NCBI GenBank assembly: GCA_938022485.1
Contig: CALIEE010000032.1
Coordinates: 1-14,372, forward strand
DNA length: 14,372 nt
Direction: 5' to 3'
Source of the DNA: an uncultured bacterium
GTDB lineage: Bacteria; Bdellovibrionota_C; UBA2361; SZUA-149; CALKYB01
The translations under genes were made by a program, and so were the position numbers. The notes under the pieces were generated by a model. The model saw only the letters and a list, made by a program, of their open reading frames with translations, had not been told where the DNA came from and did no database searches. Positions 1 through 7,473 of the stretch are shown here, piece after piece (position 1 is the stretch's first letter; every line of letters starts with the position of its first letter).

Positions 1-517
1 TACGAAAAGCCGAACCCCAAAAATCGACCAAGCAAAAAAACTAATCGCCTTAAGTATAAGATGCTATTCTCAAGCATTAGCTTCTTTGAGAATCTAAAAG
101 GTTGGCAATTGGAGTTTAAATAAGGTCAAAGAAGTTAGGTATTTCAGGCTCTTACCCACTAGACAGAGACCGAAATCCCAAGTTCAAAATACTTAAAGAT
201 AATGTCCACCTAAACTCTAAAAAGAGCCAAGCTGTTATTCTTAATCAATAAGTTCACCATCAAACCTAAAATCAACTTTGCCCCAGAGAGTCATTTCCTT
301 AATTAACCAGAGCTAAGCTATTGATTTTTCAGTCTTTTCCCATAAAGGTGTTAGATGCTTTATTAAGTCCCATAGGGTATCATCCCCTCCTTTTTGTCAC
401 CCACATTGGTAAGGTGCATTGATACGTTAATTTTGCCTCAGATATGAAGTAGCTAAGTGTCTATCTTTTATTTTTTAATTCAATGCTGCAGCACGTAAGG
501 TCAGATCGGAAAATTAG
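1..517. other. Left intergenic region without a recognisable gene
   Basis: No open frame on either strand here has convincing protein features, and I see no tRNA-like T-arm or cloverleaf. The stretch is AT-rich. It holds an imperfect hairpin at about 66-93 (ATTCTC AAGC ATTA GCTT, four unpaired bases, GAGAAT), a small CTCT/AGAG hairpin at 215-226, and a 10-base palindrome TGCTGCAGCA at 484-493 just before the trpE(G) start. A 12-codon frame from ATG 483 overlaps the trpE(G) start through ATGA but has no Trp codons, so it is not a trp attenuation leader. The minus strand near position 1-50 is T-rich and hydrophobic in two frames. That could be the 5' end of a gene running off the left edge, but no ATG or GTG start supports this. 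Confidence 0.5.
419..448 (+). promoter_or_regulatory. Possible sigma-70-type promoter for trpE(G)
   Basis: TTGATA at 419-424 matches the -35 consensus at five of six bases. After an 18-base spacer, TATGAA at 443-448 matches the -10 consensus at four of six. It lies 69 bases upstream of the trpE(G) start and is the best candidate in this AT-rich stretch, but such matches arise easily by chance. No Trp-operator-like palindrome overlaps it. Confidence 0.22.
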
Positions 518-2707
518 ATGACTGGAAATCCTCAATCCTTCCACGGAAATATCAAGGGTGGCCTCGACCTAACAGTGGTTGAGCAAAGAATTAGTATAGA
601 CACCTCTTTAGATGATATTCGCTCTAAGTTAGACACCCACAAAGGGGGAATCTTTTCTAGCGGACTAGAGTATCCAGGAAAACACTCTCGCTGGGATATT
701 GGATTTATCAATCCAGCCTTAGAATTTATCAGTAAGGGGAAAAATGTTTCAGTCCTTTCTCTAACTAAACAAGGCGAATTTATTTTAGCAGCTCTTGGCA
801 AACGGCTTAAAGCTGATTCTTCTTTCAACTCGACCTCGTTGGAAGAGGGAATATTTAAAGGTACTTTAGCAGATGGGGCTGAGTATTTTTCTGAAGAGGA
901 TAGAACTAAACAGCCTTCCGTTTTTTCCGTTCTAAGAAGCATTAGAGACTTTTTCAGCTCCGAGGTAGAAAAGTCATCGATGTTCGGATTATATGGGGCT
1001 TTCGGTTACGATCTTGTTCTTCAGTTCGAAAATCTTAAACTTAAACACCCAAGAGACCAAAACAACAAAGATTGTCACCTCTTTCTTCCACTAGAATTGA
1101 CTATAGTTGATAGGCAAACTAATCGCGCCTTCTCCTATAAGTACATTCTATCTGACAATTCTACTTCCACGGAAGAGCTTTGCTCCAAATCTAGCTCTTT
1201 TCCCTTACCGGCCCCACAAGGTGATAAGCAGGTAGTAAGTGACCATGGCCCAGGTGAATTTGCAAACAGTGTAAACAAGGTTATCGAAGGAACTAAAAAG
1301 GGAGACTATTTTGAAGTTGTTCTATCTCAATCTTTTGAAACACGTTGTGAACTCACCCCAACTGGTCTTTTTGGAAAGCTTGCAGAAATAAACCCCAGCC
1401 CCTACCTTTTCTGTCTAAACTTTGGAGACGAGCAACTAGTTGGCTCATCTCCAGAAATATATGTCAGGGTTACCGACAGAGTATACGAAACTTGTCCTAT
1501 AGCAGGAACGGTTAAGCGAGGTGATAGCGCCCTTGAAGACGCCGATCAGGTTAGACAGTTAATATCATCTCTCAAAGACGAGTCAGAGCTAACCATGTGC
1601 ACTGACGTAGACCGAAACGATATGGCAAGAGTCTGTAAACCAGGTTCGGTCAAGGTTATTGGCAGGCGCCAGCTAGAGTTTTACTCCCACCTCATTCATA
1701 CAGTAGATCATGTATGTGGAGAGTTGGACGATCAGTATGACAGTCTAGATGCTTTCCAGACTCATATGTGGGCTTGTACTGTGACAGGAGCTCCTAAGCC
1801 TGCCGCACTACAAGAGATTGAAAACTTAGAAAAGTCGCCTCGTGAGTGGTACTCAGGCGCTGTGGGACTCCTACTGTTTAATGGTAATATCAATACAGGA
1901 ATTACGCTAAGAACTGCTCATCTTCGAAATGGCCGCTGTTCCACCAGATCGGGTGCGACACTTCTATTTGGTTCTTGCCCAAAAGCTGAAGAGCAAGAAA
2001 CCCTGACAAAAGCTGGTGCATTCTTAGCTGCAATTTCTGAAGAACCTTCTGGGGCCAACCATAGAAAGTCTAGTTTCTCAATGGACTCCTTAAGGCTTAA
2101 TAGCCATCCCAAGGTTCTATTGGTAGATTGTAAAGATAGCTTCGTTCATAACTTGGCTGCTTACATGAGAGATTTGGGATGTTCAGTGGAAACTGTTCGA
2201 GTAGGATTTCCAGAAAAGATTGTAGCAAAGATTAATCCAGATTTAATGTTTCTCTCACCGGGTCCTGGTAGTCCTCAAGAATTTGGAATTCCTTCCTTAG
2301 CTCAAAAATATTCAAGCCAGGGCTTGCCCATTTTTGGAGTATGCCTTGGCCATCAAGGCATTGCTCAAGCCTTCGGTGCGGAACTAGGAGAACTGCCTGT
2401 ACCAAAGCATGGGAAAGCTTCCCTGGTAAATACTAGCGATCCAGAACTCTTCGATGGAATAAATGAGCCATTTGAAGTTGGAAGATACCATAGCATTTAC
2501 GTAAAGGCTGATCGCATTCCTGACTGCCTTACTGTTACCGCTATTACAACCGGTGATGACTCAGAGCCTCCAACCATAATGGGTTTGAGACATAAAACAT
2601 TACCTGTCGCGAGCGTTCAGTTTCATCCTGAATCTCTGATGACGCTGAAACAAGGCGCTGGTCATAAGATTTTGGCTAATGCTATCAAAACTCTTATTAA
2701 AAAATAG
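518..2707 (+). CDS. trpEG: Fused anthranilate synthase TrpE(G)
   Basis: This cytoplasmic enzyme makes anthranilate from chorismate and glutamine, the committed step of tryptophan synthesis. At 729 residues it is the length expected of rhizobial-type TrpE(G) fusions. The N-terminal part carries the FSSGLEYPG...RWD signature (about 46-60). The chorismate-binding domain follows (about 250-510) with IAGTVKRG, DRNDMAR at 365-371 and GAPKPAALQEIE. A short linker leads to a class I glutamine amidotransferase domain from about 532, with LSPGPGS, nucleophile Cys609 in GVCLGHQG, and His703/Glu705 in FHPES. All three catalytic residues are present, so both half-reactions look intact. PhzE of phenazine synthesis has the same order, but the N-terminal region fits TrpE(G) better and there are no phz neighbours. 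The start has a weak GGAAA seven bases upstream. No other trp genes are in the window; cysS follows after 44 bases. Confidence 0.95.
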   Translation: MTGNPQSFHGNIKGGLDLTVVEQRISIDTSLDDIRSKLDTHKGGIFSSGLEYPGKHSRWDIGFINPALEFISKGKNVSVLSLTKQGEFILAALGKRLKADSSFNSTSLEEGIFKGTLADGAEYFSEEDRTKQPSVFSVLRSIRDFFSSEVEKSSMFGLYGAFGYDLVLQFENLKLKHPRDQNNKDCHLFLPLELTIVDRQTNRAFSYKYILSDNSTSTEELCSKSSSFPLPAPQGDKQVVSDHGPGEFANSVNKVIEGTKKGDYFEVVLSQSFETRCELTPTGLFGKLAEINPSPYLFCLNFGDEQLVGSSPEIYVRVTDRVYETCPIAGTVKRGDSALEDADQVRQLISSLKDESELTMCTDVDRNDMARVCKPGSVKVIGRRQLEFYSHLIHTVDHVCGELDDQYDSLDAFQTHMWACTVTGAPKPAALQEIENLEKSPREWYSGAVGLLLFNGNINTGITLRTAHLRNGRCSTRSGATLLFGSCPKAEEQETLTKAGAFLAAISEEPSGANHRKSSFSMDSLRLNSHPKVLLVDCKDSFVHNLAAYMRDLGCSVETVRVGFPEKIVAKINPDLMFLSPGPGSPQEFGIPSLAQKYSSQGLPIFGVCLGHQGIAQAFGAELGELPVPKHGKASLVNTSDPELFDGINEPFEVGRYHSIYVKADRIPDCLTVTAITTGDDSEPPTIMGLRHKTLPVASVQFHPESLMTLKQGAGHKILANAIKTLIKK

Positions 2708-2751
2708 TTTTTTTGGGACTATGCCTATTTAGGGGCCTTAAGTGAAACTTA

Positions 2752-4200
2752 ATGAAGACCGCCGCCATAAAACTTTTTAACACTAGTAGTCGATCAGTTG
2801 AGACATTCGTACCAATCAATGGCACAACTGTCGGACTCTACTGTTGCGGGCCCACCGTGTACAATTACCAACACATAGGAAATTTGCGCACTTATATCTT
2901 CGAAGATTTACTGGTTCGGGCTCTTCGTTATGCGGGGTACTCCGTCAATCATGTAATGAATATCACTGACGTAGGCCACTTAGTTTCCGACGCTGACGAA
3001 GGTGAAGATAAAATGCTTCTGGCCTCTAAGCGTGAGAAGAAAACCTCATACGAAATTGCCGAATACTACACCGAGGTTTTTTTCGAACACTGCGACTGGC
3101 TTAATATAGAAAAGCCAAGCATAGTCTGCAAAGCCACTGACCATATCAAGCAAATGATTTCCCTAATTAAAAAACTAGAGGAAAAAGATATTGCATACCA
3201 AAGTGGCGGAAATGTTTACTTCGATGTGGCTCAGTTCAGTCGGTATGGGGAATTTGCAAAACTAGACCTTGAAAGCCTTAAAGCTGGGGCCAGAATTGAG
3301 ATCGATTCTAAGAAAAGAAATCCTCAAGATTTTGCTCTATGGTTTACCAAAAGAAAATTTGAAAATCAGGAGCTCCAGTGGGAATCTCCTTGGGGACGAG
3401 GATATCCAGGTTGGCATATCGAATGTAGTGCAATGGCCCGCGAATACCTTGGAGATAGCTTCGATATTCACTGTGGTGGCATTGACCACATACCGGTGCA
3501 TCATACCAATGAAATTGCTCAAAGCGAAGCCGCGACTGGCAAAAAAATGGCTAAAATTTGGATGCATGGAGGATTTCTAGTTGTAGACAAAGAGAAGATG
3601 TCAAAATCCACCGGTGGTTTTCTTACACTAGATAAGCTTAAGGAACGTGGCATAGACCCAATTGCTTATAGAATGCTCTGCCTCGGTGGCTCTTACCGAA
3701 AAGAACTTAGCTGGAGCTGGGAGGCTTTAGAAGGTGCAGCCCAAAGGCTAGATAATCTAAAATCTAAGTTTTTATCGCGCGAGATATCACCTTGGAAAGA
3801 CCTAGACGAAGATGTTTTGAACAAACAAGTTGAGGAGATGAATCCTTCAGAGGATTTTAAAAAGATAGAGACTGAGTTTAAAGAAGCTATCTTTAACGAC
3901 CTTGGAATGTCTCAAGGACTTGCAATTCTTCAGAAGGCGCTCGATGACAAAAGCCTAGAGGAAATTGAAGTTCTAGCTCTTGCCCTGAAATTCGACACTG
4001 TCTTTGGTATCGGTATCAAAAATTGGCTACAAACTGTAGAGATACCTTCAAATATTTTAGCATTAGCTCAAGAACGAGATGAGGCCCGAAAACAAAAAAA
4101 CTGGGAGCTCTCGGACTCCCTAAGAGATCAGCTAAAAGAGCTCGGCTGGACTGTAAAAGACTCTACTGACGGATTTAGGTTGGCTAAAAATGGCAAGTGA
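2752..4200 (+). CDS. cysS: Cysteinyl-tRNA synthetase
   Basis: This class I aminoacyl-tRNA synthetase charges tRNA-Cys in the cytoplasm. The 482 residues match the usual family length. The Rossmann fold begins with the CCGPTVYNYQHIGN segment, where HIGN (41-44) is the HIGH-motif variant common in this family. KMSKS is at 282-286. The four zinc ligands that discriminate cysteine are all recognisable by alignment with the E. coli enzyme: Cys32, Cys225 (IECSAM), His250 and Glu254 (HHTNE). The C-terminal region (from about 360) is the helical DALR-like/anticodon-binding part and ends in the typical ARKQKNWELSDSLRDQLKELG segment. The start follows a weak AAGTGA. The gene lies 44 bases after trpE(G) and overlaps the next gene by 11 bases, suggesting co-transcription. 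Confidence 0.97.
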   Translation: MKTAAIKLFNTSSRSVETFVPINGTTVGLYCCGPTVYNYQHIGNLRTYIFEDLLVRALRYAGYSVNHVMNITDVGHLVSDADEGEDKMLLASKREKKTSYEIAEYYTEVFFEHCDWLNIEKPSIVCKATDHIKQMISLIKKLEEKDIAYQSGGNVYFDVAQFSRYGEFAKLDLESLKAGARIEIDSKKRNPQDFALWFTKRKFENQELQWESPWGRGYPGWHIECSAMAREYLGDSFDIHCGGIDHIPVHHTNEIAQSEAATGKKMAKIWMHGGFLVVDKEKMSKSTGGFLTLDKLKERGIDPIAYRMLCLGGSYRKELSWSWEALEGAAQRLDNLKSKFLSREISPWKDLDEDVLNKQVEEMNPSEDFKKIETEFKEAIFNDLGMSQGLAILQKALDDKSLEEIEVLALALKFDTVFGIGIKNWLQTVEIPSNILALAQERDEARKQKNWELSDSLRDQLKELGWTVKDSTDGFRLAKNGK

Positions 4201-5164
4201 TCATCTAAAATCAGTTCTTTTACTTGGAGGTGCAGGATATCTCGGCTCCGTCTTAACCAGGTCTCTCCTGGAGTTGGGCTACAAAGTGAAAATTTTTGAT
4301 AATTTTTTATTTGGAACTTCTGGATTAGATCAACTTTCTCACCCCAACCTTAACATTGTCAAAGCTGACCTCTGTGATATCAAAGCCCTTTCGAAGGCCT
4401 GTGAGCAAGTCGACGTAATTGTTCTTCTTGCAGCAATAGTAGGACGAAGACTTGATGACGTCCAGCGCGCCACGATGAGGGATATTAACCTACTTGCGTC
4501 CTCTGTTGCAGTAGATGCGGCAATTGAGCATGGGGTTGAAAGATTTATTTTTGCTAGTTCTGACAGTGTTTATGGTACAACTCGTGGTTTAGTTTACGAG
4601 ACGGCTGTCCCCGAACCTCGAACTCTTTACTCTAGGCTAAAGCTCAGAATGGAAGAAAGAATAGTTAATGCAAAAAGAAGAGATTTTCACCCTACCATTC
4701 TTCGCATAGGGAGCTGCTATGGATACTCGCCAAGAATGAGGTTTGACTTACCAGTCAATAAGATTGTTAGGGATGCAGTTCTAAATAAAAAGATATCTCT
4801 CCCCTCAGGAGATGAACAAAGAGCTTTCATTCATGTTGCTGATGCTTGCCAAGCTATTAGTCGCTGTCTGGCAGGCCACCTAAATATGGTAAGTGGAGAA
4901 GTATTCAACGTCTGCGCTGCTGGGCAAAACTACTCTATGCAGGATATTGCCAACCAAGTAGCTTCTCTTGTGCCAGAGGTGAAAATTAATTTTGGTGAGA
5001 ATTCTCCCGGCGTAGAGGACTACAAACTCAGCGACAGTAAACTTCAAAAACTTCTAGATTTCTCTCCAAAATGGAACCTTAAGCAGGGAATAGAGGAACT
5101 CCTACAAGCTATTGAAGATGGTAAGTTTCCTGACCCCTGGTCGCTTCAATTCAACAATAATTAG
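4190..5164 (+). CDS. NAD(P)-dependent sugar epimerase/dehydratase (extended SDR)
   Basis: This is a 324-residue extended short-chain dehydrogenase/reductase of the type that modifies nucleotide sugars. The N-terminal Rossmann motif GGAGYLG is at 13-19, with an acidic residue at the end of strand two (Asp37) suggesting NAD preference. The active site shows SSDSVYG (123-129) and the YSRLK catalytic Tyr147/Lys151 pair. The Asp-Glu pair of RmlB-type 4,6-dehydratases is replaced by Asp125-Ser126, so an epimerase or reductase role is more likely than 4,6-dehydration; the substrate cannot be read from sequence. The ATG lies inside the last codons of cysS (11-base overlap) with AGGT about nine bases upstream, pointing to translational coupling. 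Nothing beside it is a glycosyltransferase, so the context does not identify the pathway. Confidence 0.85.
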   Translation: MASDHLKSVLLLGGAGYLGSVLTRSLLELGYKVKIFDNFLFGTSGLDQLSHPNLNIVKADLCDIKALSKACEQVDVIVLLAAIVGRRLDDVQRATMRDINLLASSVAVDAAIEHGVERFIFASSDSVYGTTRGLVYETAVPEPRTLYSRLKLRMEERIVNAKRRDFHPTILRIGSCYGYSPRMRFDLPVNKIVRDAVLNKKISLPSGDEQRAFIHVADACQAISRCLAGHLNMVSGEVFNVCAAGQNYSMQDIANQVASLVPEVKINFGENSPGVEDYKLSDSKLQKLLDFSPKWNLKQGIEELLQAIEDGKFPDPWSLQFNNN

Positions 5165-5360
5165 AACGAGTTGATAGAGAATCTAACCCTAAACCCCAAT
5201 AAACTTTAAGTAAGTTATAATTTTGAAAAACAACTAGCCCAACTAGCATCTAAAAGTTGCTAAAATAGGACTAGCCAATAGTCCTTCCGCTAGTCCAATA
5301 TGGATTGGAAGGTTACGGCTTTGCCCCACAACCACCTAAAACAAAACAGGATGTGCACTG
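5165..5360. other. Intergenic region before the transglycosylase gene
   Basis: This stretch is noncoding. Shortly after the epimerase stop, AACTT/AAGTT (5202-5216) followed by an AT-rich run with TTTT could be a weak terminator. The rest is dominated by the short repeats and hairpins described separately at 5231-5312. AGGA at 5348-5351 is a good ribosome-binding site nine bases before the ATG at 5361. Confidence 0.5.
5231..5312 (+). promoter_or_regulatory. Structured intergenic element with ACTAGC repeats and alternative hairpins
   Basis: CAACTAGC occurs twice nearly in tandem (5231-5238, 5240-5247). AGGACTA (5267-5273) pairs with TAGTCCT (5279-5285) around a five-base loop. GGACTAG (5268-5274) can alternatively pair with CTAGTCC (5290-5296). 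CCTTCC (5283-5288) can pair with GGAAGG (5307-5312), and CCAAT/ATTGG (5295-5308) forms an inner hairpin. Because these arms share bases they cannot all form at once. If this is transcribed as the 5' leader of the downstream gene it could act as a conformational switch. That role is inference; the arms are read directly. It matches no riboswitch class I recognise. Confidence 0.35.
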
Positions 5361-6338
5361 ATGTTCAGAAGGAGCTTAATATTTACTTTTCTATTCTGCC
5401 TAGTTAGCTCGGGCTCTAAGCTAGCCTGCGCCTTAGAAGAGGTAAAGCCATCATCATCGGGTAACTCTCATCTTTCTAGCACCTATACTCCCTCTAAGGT
5501 TGTAATACCCAGCAATTCAGCTTCAAACCATAAGGGACTAAAAGGATGGGATCATCTCTTCAATCTTTTAGTGGCTAGAGGGGTAGATCCTAACGAACTT
5601 CAAGAAACTTTATCAAATAGCAAGATGCCTTCTTTCAAGCCTCTTTATTTCAGCTTGGACCCTAAGGAGTCTAGGGCTGCTTATAGAAGGCGAAACCGTG
5701 CTTCGGAAGTAAAAAATGCGATGGAGTTTTATAAAAAACATGAAAGTAAATTCATTGAAGCCGAAGTGCGCTTTCAAGTACCGAGAAGTATAATTCTATC
5801 AATTCTTCAAATGGAAACACGCTGCGGTAAGTTTACAGGCAACTCTATCGTATTCCACGGTTTGGCTAGGCTAGCTATCGCGGCGGACCCTGATAATATT
5901 GAAAAAAATTTCAATAGATTAAAAAAGAAGGATAAAGAGAACAAAGTTACTCTTACCAAAGTTTCCGAACGAGCTTTATGGCTAGAAAACACTTTTCTCC
6001 CGCATGTTCTTGCTACAATCAACGTAGCTCAAGCTAAAGGCTTAGAAACACTTGACCTCAAAGGTTCCTACTCTGGGGCTATAGGGCTTCCCCAGTTTCT
6101 TCCTGGCAATCAGCTGACCTACGGAGTAGATGGAAACGGCGATGGAGAGGTAGATCTTTTCTCACCAGATGATGCCATTCCATCGGTAGCAAATTTTTTG
6201 CAAGCCAAAGGTTGGAATACGATGCTCCCCTCCATTGAGGAGCAGGAGAAGGTTATTTGGCACTATAATAGATCCGCTCCTTATGTTGAGACCGTCTTAA
6301 AAATAGCCAAAAGAATAGATAAGGCCTTAAGCCAATAA
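5361..6338 (+). CDS. mltB: MltB/Slt35-type lytic murein transglycosylase
   Basis: This enzyme cleaves peptidoglycan glycan strands to 1,6-anhydro-muramyl ends in the periplasm (GH103/SLT_2 type). A basic start and hydrophobic segment (about 4-23) form a signal peptide, probably cleaved near ACA-LEE. The only Cys there is preceded by Lys-Leu-Ala, so it is not a good lipobox, unlike membrane-anchored MltB. The catalytic Glu152 sits in ILQMETRCG. GSYSGAIGLPQF (235-246) and the EF-hand-like VDGNGDGEVDLFSPDDAI followed by SVANFLQAKGW are diagnostic of the MltB branch; the EF-hand residues suggest calcium binding as in Slt35. The length of 325 residues is normal. The region between signal and catalytic domain is Ser-rich and probably a flexible linker. 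AGGA nine bases upstream supports the start. Confidence 0.9.
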   Translation: MFRRSLIFTFLFCLVSSGSKLACALEEVKPSSSGNSHLSSTYTPSKVVIPSNSASNHKGLKGWDHLFNLLVARGVDPNELQETLSNSKMPSFKPLYFSLDPKESRAAYRRRNRASEVKNAMEFYKKHESKFIEAEVRFQVPRSIILSILQMETRCGKFTGNSIVFHGLARLAIAADPDNIEKNFNRLKKKDKENKVTLTKVSERALWLENTFLPHVLATINVAQAKGLETLDLKGSYSGAIGLPQFLPGNQLTYGVDGNGDGEVDLFSPDDAIPSVANFLQAKGWNTMLPSIEEQEKVIWHYNRSAPYVETVLKIAKRIDKALSQ

Positions 6339-6376
6339 CTCTCCTCCTCGAAGACTGAAAATCATCATTAATTTTG

Positions 6377-6402
6377 GCTACTTAATCAAGTAAGCGATTT
6401 TT
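6377..6402 (+). terminator. Probable rho-independent terminator after the transglycosylase gene
   Basis: GCTACTT (6377-6383) pairs with AAGTAAGC (6388-6395) around the loop AATC, with one bulged base, and is followed two bases later by five T residues (6398-6402). It sits about 40 bases after the stop at 6338. The stem is short and only moderately GC-rich, so efficiency is uncertain. Confidence 0.5.
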
Positions 6403-6486
6403 AATATTTATCGACCTATCTAGTGCCACTATTTGTAGCTAGACAGCCATAACAAAGGTGCTGATAGGATAGTTAATGTAATTTAT

Positions 6487-6526
6487 CGAGTAATACTAAG
6501 TTCTTACAGTTTTTTTGAACTACTCG
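6487..6526 (+). repeat. Interrupted inverted repeat upstream of the PEP-CTERM gene
   Basis: CGAGT (6487-6491) and AGTTC (6499-6503) pair respectively with ACTCG (6522-6526) and GAACT (6517-6521), giving two five-base stems with a seven-base bulge on one side and a T-rich loop. It lies 57-97 bases before the ATG at 6584, where a promoter or operator would be expected. Whether it is a protein-binding site or an RNA structure cannot be told. Confidence 0.3.
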
Positions 6527-6583
6527 GGCCTTAATATATGACTATTTTACAGATAAACAATCTAGCTTATAACGGAGTTAAAA

Positions 6584-7375
6584 ATGAAATTTACAAAACT
6601 GGCATCAGTATTATGTCTGGCCTCATTGGTTAGCACTGCAAGTGCAACACCTTGGGCCGAAATGGAAACACCTATATACAACTTTCAGAGCGAAATGAGC
6701 CAGTTCAATGGCAATGAAGCTGCTGGGGAACTGTTGTACCTTCACACACAGTACACACCTGGTAGTAATTTCTACTGGAACTTTACACTGGATCAGGCTG
6801 AAAATGGCGAAAAGGCTGACTCATTTTACCTTGTGGTAAACAACGGTCCTAACCCTAAAAGCTCAACTACTGAACTCGCTATCTTGTATGGTGATTTAGA
6901 AAACAACACACTGTCTGTGTTCGGTTACGATACTTCAAATGGCCAAACAGGCCTTTCAAACTCTTTCAGAAACACAGAAAACCATATTGCAACATTCGAA
7001 GATGCTTTCAGCATAGTCGACACTCAGACGACTCGTCAGGTTCAATTCGGAATCGATACAGTTGACATCAACTCAGCTAATCTTTCTGATGACTGGCAAG
7101 GAGTTTTCTTTGATGACGAACTTGGTTTCTGGTTTCACCCAGTTCTTAACTCTACTTTCTCTTACAATGAGGAAGGAGTTCTTACTGGGTTTAATAGAGA
7201 TGGCGTTGGTTGGTATGACACTAACTCTATCGCTACCACTATTATCACTTGCTCTGATGCACTTGGTGGTTGCGGTGGAACAGGTCCAGGAAGCGAAGTT
7301 CCAGAGCCTGCGACAGTTGGATTACTTCTAGTTGGTCTTGCTGGACTAGCTGCTAGAAGAAAGAAAATGGCTTAA
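6584..7375 (+). CDS. PEP-CTERM sorting domain protein of unknown function
   Basis: This 263-residue exported protein starts with a clear signal peptide (MKFTKLASVLCLASLVSTASA, cleavage near residue 22) and ends with a PEP-CTERM tripartite signal. PEP is at 240-242, followed by a hydrophobic Gly/Leu-rich helix and a basic RRKK tail (258-261). In other bacteria such tails are cut by an exosortase (EpsH/XrtA) and the protein is sent to the cell surface or exopolysaccharide matrix. The mature part is acidic, rich in Asn, Ser, Thr and aromatic residues, and looks like a beta-rich secreted domain. Two Cys in TCSDALGGCGG just before the sorting signal could form a disulfide. I recognise no catalytic motif. 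GGAG six bases upstream supports the start. No exosortase gene is in the window; the nearest sugar gene is the epimerase about 1.4 kb upstream. Confidence 0.85.
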   Translation: MKFTKLASVLCLASLVSTASATPWAEMETPIYNFQSEMSQFNGNEAAGELLYLHTQYTPGSNFYWNFTLDQAENGEKADSFYLVVNNGPNPKSSTTELAILYGDLENNTLSVFGYDTSNGQTGLSNSFRNTENHIATFEDAFSIVDTQTTRQVQFGIDTVDINSANLSDDWQGVFFDDELGFWFHPVLNSTFSYNEEGVLTGFNRDGVGWYDTNSIATTIITCSDALGGCGGTGPGSEVPEPATVGLLLVGLAGLAARRKKMA

Positions 7376-7395
7376 TTCGAGAAGCTGTTTTTAGC

Positions 7396-7430
7396 AAAAA
7401 AAAAGCCGCTCAGAAGAGCGGCTTTTTTTA
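7396..7430. terminator. Bidirectional rho-independent terminator
   Basis: A perfect seven-base GC-rich stem, GCCGCTC (7405-7411) and GAGCGGC (7416-7422) with loop AGAA, is flanked by nine A upstream and seven T downstream. It can therefore stop transcription of the PEP-CTERM gene on the plus strand and of the SPFH gene on the minus strand, whose stop codon is 44 bases away. This is the clearest terminator in the window. Confidence 0.93.
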
Positions 7431-7473
7431 TTTCTAGCTTTTCAATGGCTAGCTTTTTCATCTCACCTCAACC

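Noticed and set aside
1..60. Possible 5' end of a minus-strand gene running off the left edge
   Set aside because: Two minus-strand frames are hydrophobic, but there is no ATG or GTG and only a doubtful TTG; the low-complexity T-rich sequence explains the hydrophobic reading.
483..521. Short frame overlapping the trpE(G) start as a trp leader peptide
   Set aside because: It has 12 codons, none of them Trp, and no terminator/antiterminator hairpins follow before the trpE(G) start.
2872..2883. HIGN instead of HIGH in cysteinyl-tRNA synthetase as a defect
   Set aside because: HIGN is a common natural variant in CysS, and all zinc ligands and KMSKS are intact.
3269..3580. Open frames inside cysS, trpE(G), hisS and the membrane-protein gene on other frames or strands
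   Set aside because: They lie wholly within genes of well-known families, have no ribosome-binding sites of note, and read as low-complexity translations of the real coding strand.
6339..6583. Sigma-54 promoter for the PEP-CTERM gene
   Set aside because: TGGC-containing sites are present, but none has the GG-N10-GC spacing required.
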